NCBI GenBank assembly: GCA_949128115.1
Contig: OX421964.1
Location: 2,790,001-2,854,000, forward strand
Direction: 5' to 3'
Length of the DNA stretch: 64,000 nt
Source of the DNA: Anaspis maculata
Lineage: Eukaryota; Arthropoda; Insecta; Coleoptera; Scraptiidae
The notes under the pieces are model-generated. The model searched no databases. It was not told where the DNA came from and saw nothing but the letters and a program-made list of their open reading frames with translations. Positions 1 through 11,747 of this stretch are shown one piece after another. Within the stretch, counting starts at the first letter, position 1. Each line of letters starts with the position of its first letter. Position numbers and translations under genes: made by a program.

Positions 1-1715
1 GGTTTGGAAGCTGCCAATGTGATGGGATAGATTTGTGCCTACAGCTAGAGCTGGTTAATAAGAATAGCTGAAGAAATTGTATCTAATAGGGTTTAGGTTA
101 GTGTCAGTTCGTTTTGAAGCTTGCAAGTGCGTTTTGATGGACTTTTACCCGAATCTAGTGATTTTGTGTGACAGTTGGCCGCCTGGTTCGGAAGCTGTCA
201 ATGTAATGGGATAAATTTGTGCTCACAGCTGAAGCTGGTTGATAAGAATAGTTGAAGAAATTGTAGCTAATAGAGTTTAGGTTAGTGTCAGTGCGTTTTG
301 TAGCTTGTAAGTGCGTTTTGATGGATTTTTACCTGAATCTAGTGATTTTGTGTGGCAGTTGGGCACCTGGTTCGGAAGCTGTCAATGTAATGGGATAGAT
401 TTGTGTCTACAGCTAGAGCTGGTTAATGAGAATAGCTGAAGAATCTGTATCTTATAGGGTTTAGGTTGATGTCATTGCGTTTTGAAGCTTGTGAGTGTGC
501 TTTGATGGATTTTTACCCGAATCTAGTGATTTTGTGTGACAGTTGGCCGCCTGGTTTGGAAGCTGCCAATGTAATGGGATAGATTTGTGCCTGCAGCTAG
601 AGCTGGTTAATAAGAATAGCTGAAGAAATTGTATCTAATAGGGTTTAGGTTAGTGTCAGTGCGTTTTGTAGCTTGTAAGTGCGTTTTGATGGATTTTTAC
701 CTGAATCTAGCGATTTTGTGTGACAGTTGGCCGCCTGGTTCGGAAGCTGGCAATGTAATGGGATAGATTCGTGCTTACAGCTAGAGCTGGTTAACAAGAA
801 TAGCTGAAGAAACTGTATCTTATAGGGTTTAGGCTAGTGTCAGTGCGTTTTGAAGCTTGTAAGTGCGTTTTGATGGATTTTTACCTGAATCTAGCGATTT
901 TGTGTGACAGTTGGCCGCCTGGTTCGGAAGCTGGCAATGTAATGGGATAGATTCGTGCTTACAGCTAGAGCTGGTTAACAAGAATAGCTGAAGAAACTGT
1001 ATCTTATAGGGTTTAGGCTAGTGTCAGTGCGTTTTGAAGCTTGTAAGTGCGTTTTGATGGATTTTTACCTGAATCTAGTGATTTTGTGTGGCAGTTGGCC
1101 ACCTGGTTCGGAAGCTGTCGATGTAATGGGATAGATTTGCGTCTACAGCTAGAGCTGGTTAACAAGAATAGCTGAAGAAACTGTATCTTATAGGGTTTAG
1201 GCTAGTGTCAGTGCGTTTTGAAGCTTGTAAGTGCGTTTTGATGGATTTTTACCTGAATCTAGTGATTTTGTGTGGCAGTTGGCCACCTGGTTCGGAAGCT
1301 GTCGATGTAATGGGATAGATTTGTGTCTACAGCTAGAGCTGGTTAACAAGAATAGCTGAAGAAACTGTATCTTATAGGGTTTAGGCTAGTGTCAGTGCGT
1401 TTTGAAGCTTGTAAGTGCGTTTTGATGGATTTTTACCTGAATCTAGTGATTTTGTGTGGCAGTTGGCCACCTGGTTCGGAAGCTGTCGATGTAATGGGAT
1501 AGATTCGTGCTTACAGCTAGAGCTGGTTAACAAGAATAGCTGAAGAAACTGTATCTTATAGGGTTTAGGCTAGTGTCAGTGCGTTTTGAAGCATGTAAGT
1601 GCGTTTTGATGGATTTTGACCTGAATCTAATGATTTTGTGTGGCAGTTGGCCGCCTGGTTCGGGAGCTGTCAATGTAATGGGATAGATTTGTGTCTACAT
1701 CTAGAGCTGGTTAAT
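1..1715. repeat. 184-bp tandem satellite, about 9.3 copies
   Basis: The starting motif GGTTYGGAAGCTG recurs at 1, 185, 369, 553, 737, 921, 1105, 1289, 1473 and 1657, an exact 184-bp step. The array runs off the left edge of the window and breaks off inside a unit near 1715. The units from about 740 to 1560 are nearly identical to one another, which suggests recent local amplification, while the first and last units carry more substitutions. No long open frame is shared by the units. The edge lies only about 260 bp beyond the polyadenylation signals of the gene on the - strand. Confidence 0.97.
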
Positions 1716-2053
1716 ATTGATCAAAGTGAAATACGCAGCTTACTCCATGCACCAACTTTTTTATAAATAGCTGAGTATACATCGATGTTGAGCAATATTT
1801 ATTAAGCAAAAACCTTAAGTCTTCAACACCTACTTGAAATGTGTCTTTATCATTATAGCTTTTAGTTCAAACATCACTGTTAACAGCTTAGCTTTCTTCA
1901 GAAAGCCTTTATGTCGTTCAGCTGTTGAGAAATGTTGGATAGGCTCAATCAACTAGAAATAACGATTCTCAAGATTTATTCAGTAGATTGATTATATTAT
2001 ACATTTTATTTTTAATAAACCCCGATACCTATAATCACATACATTTTCTTCGC
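1716..2053 (-). terminator. 3' UTR with two AATAAA signals, then unique spacer
   Basis: Downstream of the stop codon at 2054-2056 (read on the - strand) there are two AATAAA hexamers, at 2010-2005 and 1980-1975. Either could direct cleavage, so the 3' UTR would be only about 60-110 nt long. From about 1960 to 1716 the sequence is unique and I see no gene in it before the satellite begins. Confidence 0.6.
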
Positions 2054-5051
2054 TCAACTGGCGACTTCGTACGGTTCAAATTCCATCTCGTCCATCGCCT
2101 GTTTCTTCTTGTCGATCTTGCGAAAATCGTACTTTATCGACTTGTCGCTGTAGCTGATCCCGTTGAACGTCTTCGTCTTGTTCACGTCGCCCCACTGCGT
2201 CATCTTCCGCTCCTCGCCGATTATCTTCGGCTTCGGCTGCATGTTCTTTATGTTCTCGTTCACGACGTGCTTGCCGTTCTTCTCGCTCGTCGGTTCCTCC
2301 TTTACGTTCCTCAAATTGTTCTGGTGCTGTCGCATTTTGTTGTACTTTTGCTTCGCCTCCTGCAAGTTGTTCGTTCCGACCAGCTGCAGCCGGCTGTTGC
2401 ACGAGTTCGACTTGACCAGCTTGAACTTGACGCCCTGGTAGTTGGCCTTGTTGTTGTCTTCGCAGGTGCAGTCGCGCTTTTCGTTATCCGCGATTTCTTC
2501 CATGATCACTTTGGTCAGGCCGAGCTGGTTGTGCTGTTTCTTCACCACCTGACCGCCGTAGTAGGTGACCGTGCTGCCGCAATCGCGTATCTTCTTCAGT
2601 ATGTCTTCCGAAACGTATTCGCAGCAGTAGTCTTCGGTATCGTACAAGTTTTCTTGGGAATCAAAATCTGAAACGTGACTCGAGTTTGAGTCGTCAGTGG
2701 CCGAACAGTGGTCTTTGTCTGGGTCAGTTTTTTGCGGCGTCATGATCCCTTTTTCAACTCCGTTGAACTCCTGCGAGCTCTGGCTGCGACGTGTCAGACC
2801 GCATTCGAAAAATTGCCGTACTTGCTTCACGGTATCCGGATTGGGCAGCTCGTCGTCGTTTACTTCTTTGTTCACGCGTATCGGATGGTAGAAAAAGTGG
2901 CGTCGCAACGAGCTGTCGTCGTCCGGTTTTATATCGCGATGTACCATCGGCGTGATGTTTTTGGCATTCTTAGCTATGCTCGAAGCTTCATGCGGTATCT
3001 TGGAACGTATCGGTTCGATGATCACGATATTGTTGTCGATCAACAGCTCCTGGAAGCTGTAATCTTGCAGGTATTGCATCAACCCGTCGAATTGGCTTTC
3101 CTTCTCGCAGTTTGCAAAGATCTTCTTTTGGAACAGATCCGATTTGACTACTCTGTACCGGACGTGGTCGAATTCCGGCTCGGTGCTGTTCGCTTTCGTT
3201 ATTGCTTTATGCTCTTTGCTTTTCGCTTCTTTTCTTTTGGTGCTTGCACCGTTTTTGCTTTGCTTCACTTTCGTTGTTGTCGTTGATTTCGAGCTTTGCA
3301 CTTGCTGTTGCGCTTGTTCTTTGGTAATGATTTCAACCACGCTGGGGCTCAAGCTTTCGAATTGGTTGCTTTGTTCGAAATAGCTGCAGCTTTCTTTGAT
3401 AAACGCTGAAGTTTTCTCGCGTTTATCGGCTTTAGCCGGCGGTTCAAACAGCTGCTTGGCCATTTGAACCTTGCTCGGTTTCTCAGGTTCTTTGTTCTCA
3501 TCAGGCGGTTCGAACTTTTTCTTCACGTCTTCGACTTTAGTTTGCACATCCACGATTTTGCACTTTGGCGAAGCTTCGTCCATCGCTTCGCCGGTCATTT
3601 TACCCCAGTAGTTTTTCATTGCGCCCAGCTTCTCTTGGTATTCTTCAGGAAGCTCCATCACTTCCACTTTATCAAAACCGCCGCCTGTGACTTGAACCTC
3701 CAGGTTGTTATTCAAATCTTGATTGTCTTTCTTCTTCTTGCTACCAGCTCGGTTTTTCTTGACTTTGGCGATTTTGACTTCGAAATCCACCGGAACGTTA
3801 TTGGCTGCTATGTCAAAATGCTTGCCTATGTTCACTATAAACCGGTTCTCAGTGCTCGTTTCTTTCAAATTAGTTATCTTCTCGCACTTTCGCAGTTTCC
3901 GATCAATCTTCTCGCACTTCTTCAAGCTCTTGCTGATGCTTATATCAGGAAGCGAATGGAATTGATTCTCAACCAAATTAGTTTCTTTCGAATTCTTGCG
4001 CGATATATTCGAAAGCTTCTTGGTAATAAAATTCTGTAGCGGAGTTTTGGAGCCTTTTTGCGTCTCCAAGATGTCTCTCAAATAGTTATGACTGTGCTGT
4101 TTATCTGTGCTGTTATCGTCCGAATCACCGGATACCGTAACGATTGTTTTGAACTCGTCGCTTTGTTCTTGCTCGACTTCAATCGTTGTTTTAATCGGTT
4201 CTTTGACCACCGTATCCAAGCTTTCGTTGCTCTCACTCCCTTCGATTATTTCCAAACACACCGGGCTGTCTTTTTGCAATTCATCAGTTTCAACTTGAGA
4301 CTTGGTGGCGTTATTCAGGTTGATCTCGTCGAAATTGCTGTCCGTTTCGAAGTAATCCAAGCTGATCTTGTCTTCGTCCTCTTTGATCTCTTTCTCTTCG
4401 GAAGAATCGGAAGAATAGCTCCGCTTGTCTTTGTTGAAGTAGATGTTGCGTTCTCTGTTGTTGTACGGCGTCGGTCCTCGGATCGTCCTCGGCTTGGCGT
4501 AGTGGTTTTCGCGTAGCGAATTGTACAGAGGCCTGTTGGTGCTCAGCACTATGTTTTCGTCGTAGGATATGCTTTCGGATTCGGTAACCGTCCACTTGCT
4601 GGTCGATATGTTGTCGCAAGACGAGTACTTCTTCGTGCTGAAGTTGAACGAGTCGCTCAGCGACACGTTGTCTGTGTTATCGGTGCTGTCGTACTTCGAA
4701 TCCGGATAGTAGTTGGGCAAGCTGAGACCAGGTAAGTCGTCGCAAGAAACCGGATTGTTTCTGGAGGCGTGCTGTTGAACGTCGCCGATGATAAACTTTG
4801 GCAAGTATTGCTGGAGGTTTCCCAGCGATGAATAAGGCTGGTGTTGGAGCGGCCTGTGGCTTCGCGAGGGTTTGTGGTAGGGCTGTTGTTGGGGGTGGTG
4901 CTGGGGTGGCGGTGGTGAGTAGTCGAGAGGCGGTGTGTTGCTGTTGTTGGATTTTCGCTTGATTACGGCACGGTGGTGGTTGTGCGGTTCGATGTGCTGC
5001 TGCTGCTGCTGCTGCTGCAAGTTTTCCACGCTGGAGCCTCGCAGGATTTGT
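2054..5051 (-). CDS. Terminal coding exon of a large disordered, low-complexity protein
   Basis: An open frame of 998 codons ends with TGA at 2056-2054. It does not start here: the first ATG-like position is a GTG, and the frame continues upstream to a clear acceptor (TTTTCTTTCAG, exon starts at 5051) in phase 2. I do not recognise the protein. Residues are numbered from that GTG codon (5029). The sequence shows a Gln run (about 5-12), a Pro/His/Gln-rich stretch (about 35-55), an acidic Ser/Glu patch (about 208-222) and Lys-rich, NLS-like clusters near 425-437 and 598-612. More ordered-looking blocks lie at about 615-685 (YRVVKSDLFQKKIF...) and in the last 150 residues, with Cys and Tyr. A short motif V-x-x-[VA]-[KR]-[KQ]-x-F-E occurs three times (near 505, 523 and 738). 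There is no membrane segment or signal peptide. It may be a scaffold or cytoskeletal adaptor, but that is a guess. Confidence 0.9.
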
Positions 5052-5399
5052 CTGAAAGAAAATCAGATTCGTATTATAACAGAGCTTTGTTGCGAATTGA
5101 CGGTCTGGGGAGGGTTTTCGCGAACGGAAATGGATTTGTAAATTCGATATAGTGCGAATGAAAAGAAAGCGCTTTCAACAATTCTCAAAGTAACATGAAA
5201 GCTACAAAAGTGCCTCAATGCACTTTACGTAGTAGTTCCCTCAATAAAAAAAAATCCCAACTTGTTTATTACTTACATCAGAAGTCCGATACTCGAATTG
5301 ACAAAAAAAGTACAAAGAACTTGATTCTCTACAGCTCATTTTTCTGATACAAATCAGTGATGATCAGGCAATGGCAATGGATTGGATATCGAAAGAAAG

Positions 5400-5786
5400 T
5401 TCAAGAAATCCCTCGAATTTCTTGTAATCTTGTAATAATGTCCAGAAATCCTATAGAAATTTCTAGAACATTCTATGAATTCCCAGTAGTTCCAATAAAA
5501 TTATTTGGAGATTTCCACGTATCCTGTATGCTTTAGGAATCCCCGAAGTAAATATTAAGTACTAAATAAAAACGTAATCTTGGAAATCCCTAGAAATCTG
5601 GAAAACACTGGAATTCCAGGAAATTTTCCACTCTAGCCCATAAATCTATTGAAATCTTTAATCCCAGAACTGCATAAAAGTTCTCAAAAATAACTGGAAA
5701 TCCCTAGAAACCCTGTGAAAAATCTTTAGAAAACCTTAAAAATCTTGTAGAAATCTCTAGAAATCCTTGGACATTCCATAGAAATA
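5400..5786 (+). repeat. Family A degenerate repeat, forward, first part
   Basis: Dense variants of AGAAATCCYTAGAAATTTC with CCCGTAGAAATT-like words. The sequence stops at the foldback element (5787) and resumes at 8864 in the middle of the same phrase. Compared with the sister unit near 10885-10920, the foldback sits between GAAATA and TTTGGAAA. Confidence 0.85.
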
Positions 5787-6640
5787 AACTACGCACAAAT
5801 CAATACGTCGTTCAAAAATTTTTTGCCTTTTTTCAATTTGATGTAAATTTGAATTACTACAATTAATTTGCATTTTGTTTGAAATGTCTGTTGACTATAA
5901 ATTTTGTAGAGGGTGTTCAATAAAACAGTGCAAAATTTCTGAATCGTCAAGAAGCTCCCATTCGAAAAAGTATTTTTTTCTCTTGAATTTTTATCACAAA
6001 CAAGACGAGGTAGGCCTTAAAGTTCAGAGTGGTGTTTGAATTCTCTGCTTATCTCCTTTATTTACAGAGTGAGCACAAAGAAATCATCTTTTTGGTTTTG
6101 CATCGATAACTTTTTTCGCCGTTGATCGATTTTGAAAATTTGCGGCTCATATTGAAGCTGAAACTTGAGGTAAAAAGACCTGAGGATCAGAATTGACTCA
6201 AGACAAACATTCAGAATCAAGTGTTCAATAAAAGTCGGCCCAAATCTTAAACGCCGTCTACAGCTCGTTTGACAGGAAGATTAGCTAAAAGTCACTTTTC
6301 TTTCGAAGAAATCATTTTATTCTGAATACATTGAGGTTTTTCTTGCTTGTCCTAGTCAAAAATTGTAGGTGAAGGAATCCAATTACAACTGCATATCCAA
6401 GAAGGAGAAACAGCCCCCTGATCACCTTGAGTGGGTCGTATCCAAGACTACGAAAATCAAAACAATGAGTAATGGACAAACCAGTTTAGGTGATTCATTG
6501 TTTTTATTTTCGTCGTGTTGGTTACGATCAATTTCAGGTGAACAAGGGACTGTTTCTCCTTCTTGAACATGCAGTTGTGAATGAATTTGTTCACCCACAC
6601 AATTCTTGGCTAGGTCATGAACGAAAGACCTTAATGTATT

Positions 6641-8041
6641 AATTTAATTATTTTATAATTTATTGTTCACAGAAGAATTACATCTTCATAACAAAAGAAA
6701 AAACAGAAAATCCCAATGAACAGAAAAAATAAATATGAAAATAAAAATATAATATAAAACAATACTTGACCAGCTCAATCACAAAAAACTAGAAAAAACA
6801 GAGTACATTTGAACAAAGAAATCATCATTCATTGAAAATAAATGACCTCATTTTGAGAAAACTTGCAACGAAATTACCAACCCTCTTGATGGATTCCATG
6901 TCAACACCATTTAAGCAGTTTATGAGATCATCATAGGACTTGACTGAAGTTGGAAGCAAACATCTGTTATGTTTGTAAATAGGGCAGCTAAAAAAGATGT
7001 GGCGAAGGTTTTCTGGCTCATTTAAATTGCAGACCGTACATAGTTCTTGAGGGTTGATTCGGTACGAGCAGCCATTGTAGCTGAATTTTATTATAAATTT
7101 GTTGGCTAATCGTAACTGAGCGATGAATCTAGTGAGATACATGTTGGTCCGCAGCATAAGGTAACTCTGAGGCTGCAAGCTGGTCAAGTTGTAAAAGATT
7201 TTGTGGTCAGATGCATGAATACAGCGCAAATCTTCCTCAAACAATTTGTGTTCGAGAGCCGAGATTAGGGCCAGCCTATTATGACGTAAGCTCTCAAGTG
7301 TGAGATGTTTCCACAGATCCCCGCGGTTGATAGACTGGAACAGATCACCCACCTGACTTGTCCAACTATATCTAGAATCCGTTGTTTCCAGAGACCTCAA
7401 ACGATCAAAGCAAATTCTTGGGTACCGTACCTTTCTCCGGTCATAATCAGAATATTAGACAACCAGTTTAAACATGATTTAAAAATGAACAAAAGCAACC
7501 TGCTTGATCCCGTTTCCGTTCTTATCAAATAATCCGCTGTTGTCTTAGGTACGCTTAGAAGCCTCTTGAAGAACTCCAGCTGCACTCTTTCGATTACATT
7601 TTTATATCTCAGGCCCCAGATGGGTAGACAATGGGAAAGAACGCTGAGTGCGACTGATTCGAACATTTTGATTCTAGATGGCCAAGAGTTCATTTTAGAG
7701 TTGACCATGAGTGAAAAAATAGAATTGAGTGACTGCTTAGCTCTGCAAACCGATCTTTTACTCATCTCTAAGAACAAGGAAGAGGCGCTGAAAGTCACTC
7801 CGAGGTACTGATAGCTATTCACAATTTCTATCAATTCCCCGCCAAACCGAAAGGACAAATCTCTCAAGAATGAGTTGTTACCTCTATGAAAACATAATAT
7901 CTTGGTCTTAGAAGTATTGACAATTAAATCGTTATTCCGCGAATATCTCTCTAGTATAACAAGTTTACGTTTTAAATCGACGGGTGAGTCCGACAAAATA
8001 ACTAAATCGTCCGCATACAAGAGCAACAAAACGTCATTGAA
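6641..8041 (-). mobile_element. 5'-truncated LINE insertion with 21-bp target-site duplication
   Basis: A 21-bp direct repeat beginning AACGAAAGACC and ending TTAATGTATT flanks this segment (6620-6640 and 8041-8061). It contains only the 3' end of a non-LTR retrotransposon, starting just before the RT YADD motif, and ends in an AT-rich tail with AATAAA at 6664-6659 (-). Long target duplications and 5' truncation are the usual signature of target-primed reverse transcription. Confidence 0.92.
6825..8041 (-). pseudogene. LINE reverse transcriptase C-terminal half, frameshifted
   Basis: Two overlapping frames (8029-7397 and 7400-6825) together encode the end of a LINE ORF2. The first begins LLLYADDLVILSDS, the catalytic YADD motif of reverse transcriptase, and continues with the usual thumb motif YQYLGVTF. 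The second ends with a Cys/His cluster, C-x2-C-x10-H-x4-C (CTVCNLNEPENLRHIFFSC), common at the C-terminus of APE-type LINEs. A frameshift near 7400 separates them. No endonuclease or N-terminal RT remains. The exact clade was not determined. Confidence 0.88.
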
Positions 8042-8599
8042 ACGAAAGACCTTAATGTATTCAGAATAAATGATTTATTCGAAAGGGACGTGGCTATTTA
8101 GCAAATCCTTCTCCTAAACGGACTGTCGACGGCGTTGAAAATTTGTGCCACATTTCATTGAACCCTTGTCTCTGAATGTTTGTCTTGAGCCAATTCTGAT
8201 CCTTAGGTTTTTTTACCTATAGTTTTAGCTTCAATATGAGCCGCAAATTGTTTAAATCGGTCGACGAGGAAAAAAGTTATCCATGCAAAACCAAAAGGAT
8301 TATTTTTTTGTGCTCACCCTGTAAGTAAAGGAGTTGAGCAGAGAATTCAAACACCACCCTGTACTTTAAGGCCTACCTCGTCTTGTTTGTGATGAAAATT
8401 CAAGAGAAAAAATTCTTTTTCGGAAGGGAGCTTCTTGACGATTCAGAAATTTTGCACTGTCTTAGTGAACACCCTGTACAAGATTTATGTGGATTGTCTA
8501 GAGTCTTGCAAAACCACGGACTGATAGTCAAAAGATCAAGTCAACGGACAGCTTCAAACAGAATGCAAATGAATTGTAAAACATTTATTAGAAGGTAAA

Positions 8600-8778
8600 T
8601 TTTACAAAGATATTATAGTAATAAAAAAAAGAAGTATAAATAAATAAAAACATCTATGTAACAATATACGATATTTTTTCCATTTTTTGGAATGAAATTG
8701 AGCGCAATGTGCCCAATATGCTAGCAGCATTTCCACGTTGAATGGCAAGTGAAATTTTTTGTTTGAGAAATCTACCCT
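8600..8778 (-). mobile_element. Short 3' fragment of the RLE-type LINE found at 19.3-22.5 kb
   Basis: Read on the - strand, the sequence encodes IAIQRGNAAS-like residues followed by YIVT and a stop (8657-8655), closely matching the C-terminus of the larger element at 19.4 kb, and then a short AT-rich 3' UTR. It interrupts the right foldback arm: on the left arm the words ATTAATTGTAGTAATTC are continuous, while here they are split across the insertion. Confidence 0.8.
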
Positions 8779-8943
8779 GCAAATTTATTGTAGTAATCCA
8801 AATTTACATCAAAATGGAAAAAAACAAAAATTTTTGGAACGACGTATTGATTTGTGCGTAGTTCATTTGGAAATTCCCAGAAATTCTGAACGAATTTTAA
8901 GAAATCCTTAGATTTCCGGTAGAAATCTTCAGAAATTCCTATA

Positions 8944-9530
8944 TACAAGGTGTTTTAGTTTTAATCGATCAAACTTTGGGATAAGATTTTCCTCATCCTC
9001 TTGATTCATAAAAATATAACTTACGTGCCTGTCACTCGCTTCCTAAGAAAGATACAGGGTGTCAAAGTTCACTTTTTTCGATTTTTAAAAATTGGTAACT
9101 TGCTAACCATTCAAGCAAATTAGCCTTAATTCAGCATAGACTGATATGTCGGGCATATCTACCTACCTGCTGACTTTCGAAAGAATCTGATCAGTGACGT
9201 AAGAGTTATGGGGAATCATTAATTTGGAAACATCTGAAGAACCTTTCAAAATTATGACCCCTCCCCATAACTCACGCCACTAAACAGATTCTCTCAAAAA
9301 TTGGCAGGTAGGTAGATATTTTTAAAAAACCAGCCTCCGCTGAATTTGAGCTAATTTGGTTGAGTAGTTAGCAAGTTACCAACTTTTAAAGTCGAAAAAA
9401 GTGAACTTTGACACCTTGTATTTTTCTTAGGAAGTGAGTGACAGGCTTGTATGTTATATTTTTCTGAATCAAGAGGATGAGGAGAATCTGATCCCAAAGT
9501 TTGATCGATTAAACCTGAAACACCCTGTAT
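8944..9530. mobile_element. Palindromic element ending in ACAGGGTGTT, copy 1
   Basis: The left end ACAAGGTGTTTTAGTTTTAA (8945) pairs with the right end ...AAACCTGAAACACCCTGTA (9529). The arms of about 280 bp pair throughout, including TCGATCAAACTTTGGGAT, CAGGGTGTCAAAGTTCAC and CTACCTACCTGC. There is no coding capacity, so it is a foldback or MITE-like element. The second copy is at 11021. Confidence 0.88.
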
Positions 9531-11020
9531 TTCTACAGGAATCTTCAGCAGTCTTATGAACACCTCATGAAATATTTGGGAATCCTCAACATTATTTGAA
9601 AACTCTTACAAAATCTAGTAGACATTTTTGTAAACTTCTGGAAATCCCGTAGAAATTTCCAAAAATTCATACGTCCTCAACAGCTTCAAGAAATCCAGTC
9701 AATGAGAAATCTCTTCAAAATTTTCCAGAAATATCTTTGAAATCCGTGAAAATCCAGTAGAAATCTGCAAAAATCAATAGAAATTCGAATAAATACCGAG
9801 CAATTTTCAGAAATCTCATACGAATCATCAAGAGTTCCTAAATATCCCGCAGAAAAAAATCTTCAGGAATACCTACAGAATCTTTGAAAAACACTCAGAA
9901 ATCCCGTAAAAGTCTCCGAAAATCGATAGAAATTGTCAGAACATTTATAGAAATGCCATACAAATTTCCAGGATCCCGTGAAAATTTCCTAAAACTCCTA
10001 GAAATTCTCACAAAAATCCTCAGAAATCCTGTAGAAATCCCTAGAAATTCTTGAAAATCTCATGTAAATCCCAGAGAATTCTTGAAAATTCTTAGTAATA
10101 TCCTCGGAAAAATCGTAGAAAACTCTAAAAATCTCCAGAAATTTTCTAGAAATCTCAAAAAGTAATCCAGTAGAGACGTAAAGAAATCCCTTGAATTTTC
10201 GTAGAAATTTTGAGCAATCTCCTGCAATTTTTGAAAATCAATACGATTTCGTTGGAAATTCCTAGAAATTCCTGAAAATCTTGTAATATAATTCAGAAGT
10301 TTCTAGAAATCCTGAACAAATTTTTAGAAATCCTATAGAAATTTTAAGAAGTCCCTATAAATTCCCAATAATTCCATAAAAATCTTTGAAGATTCCCACG
10401 AATTTTGTAGAATCCTTCAGGAATCCCAAAGTAAATATGTACCCAGTACTAAATAGAAAAATAATTTCAAAAATCCCTAGAAATTTTGAAAACACTGAAA
10501 ATTTCATGAAATTCTTCACTCTACCCATAGATCTATTGCAATCTTCAATTCCAGAACTGCATAAAAATTCTCATCAATAACTGGAAATCTTTGGAAACCC
10601 CATGAACAATCTTTCGAAAACCTCAAAAATCTTGAAGAAATCCCTAGAAATCCATGAACATTCCGTAGAAATATTCAGAAATTCCTATGAATTTCCACAG
10701 GAATCCTCAAAAATCTCATAGAATTATTTCGAAATCATTAGAATTTCATACAAATTGTCATAAATTCCTAGAAACCCCGTAGAAATGTCGAGGAATCCAT
10801 GGACATTTTTGGGAATCCCCAACATTTTTTGAAAATTCTTACAAAATCTCGTAGACAAAACACTTGTTCAGATCTTATTCGCCATTCCGTAGAAATATTT
10901 GGAAATCCTCAGAAATTCTGAACGAATTTTAAGAAATCCTTAGATTTTTGGTGGCTATCTCCAGAAATTCCTATATATTTCTACAGGAATCTTCAGAAAT
11001 CTTATGAACACCTTTGGGTA

Positions 11021-11747
11021 TTATACAGGGTGTTTCAGTTTTAATCGATCAAACTTTGGGATAAGATTCTCCTCATTCTCTTGATTCATAAAAATATAAC
11101 ATACGTGCCTGTCACTCGCTTCCCAAGAAAGATACAGGGTGTGAAAGTTCACTTTTTTCGATTTTTTAGAAATTGGCAACTTGCTAACCATTCAAGCAAA
11201 TCAGCCTAAACTCAACATAGACTGTTTTGTCAGAAATATCTACATACCTGCTGAATTTCAAAAGAGTCTGATCAGTGGTGTAAGAGTAAAGGCCACTCTA
11301 TGAAATTACGCAACGCAACCGCAACGCAGACCGCAACTTTTCTGATTGGCTCGCAAGCCTTTCGCATCGTTGCGATGGCTTTGCGAATACCTTGCGAGCC
11401 AATCAGAAACGTTGCGCTCTGCGTTACGGCTGCGTTGCGATTGTTGCGAATTTTCATAGAGCGGGCATTATGAGGGATCATCAATTTGGAAACATCTGGA
11501 AGAAGCTTTAAAAATTATGACCCCCCATAACTCATTCGCCACTAAACAGATTCTTGCAAAATTTGGCAGGTAGGTAGATATTTCCAAAAAACCAGCCTTC
11601 GCTAAATTTGAGCTCATTTGGTTAGATAGTTAACCAGTTACCGACTTTTAAAATCGAAAAAAGTGAACTTTGACACCCTGTATTTTTGTTAGGAAGTGAG
11701 TGACAGGCATGTATGTTATATTTTCCTGAATCAAGAGGATGGGGAGA
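11021..11747. mobile_element. Palindromic element, copy 2, right end missing and carrying a nested MITE
   Basis: It begins ACAGGGTGTTTCAGTTTTAA (11025) and matches copy 1 along its length, but stops after TCAAGAGGATGGGGAGAA, about 50 bp short of the expected right terminus. Its centre is interrupted at 11287-11470 by a different palindrome. Confidence 0.85.
11287..11470. mobile_element. About 180-bp MITE nested in the palindromic element
   Basis: Near-perfect palindrome. The left end GGCCACTCTATGAAA mirrors the right end TTTTCATAGAGCGGGC. The stem carries ACGCAACGCAACCGCAACG and GATTGGCTCGCAAG. GC content is clearly above its surroundings. Copy 1 of the host element reads AAGAGTTATGG at the empty site; here AAGAGTA and TTATGAGG flank the insert, so the target was probably TA or TTA. 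Confidence 0.85.

Larger units (their letters stand above)
5787..8863. mobile_element. Foldback element with long inverted arms, interrupted by two LINE insertions
   Basis: The left end (AACTACGCACAAATCAATACG at 5787) is mirrored by the right end at 8863. Pairing runs almost continuously from 5787-6345 to 8042-8863. The arms share the phrases GTTCAATAAAACAGTGCAAA, GACGAGGTAGGCCTTAAAG and CAATATGAGCCGCAAATT. Between the arms, 6346-6620 contains a second, smaller inverted repeat (GAAGGAGAAACAG against CTGTTTCTCCTTC). The right arm is lengthened by a LINE fragment at about 8600-8778, and the centre is split by another LINE at 6641-8041. Neither arm has a transposase, so the element is non-autonomous. 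I could not fix a target-site duplication. Confidence 0.85.

Noticed and set aside
4725..4740. Strong CAG|GTAAGT-like donor on the + strand (CCAGGTAAGTCG)
   Set aside because: It lies inside the coding exon of the opposite strand with no pyrimidine tract before it.
5027..5029. Translation start of the terminal exon at this codon
   Set aside because: It is GTG, and the frame is open upstream to a good acceptor; the start must be in an upstream exon.
1988..5141. Frames of 80-227 codons antisense to the large terminal exon
   Set aside because: Mirror frames of a long coding exon with biased codon use. No splice sites or motifs.
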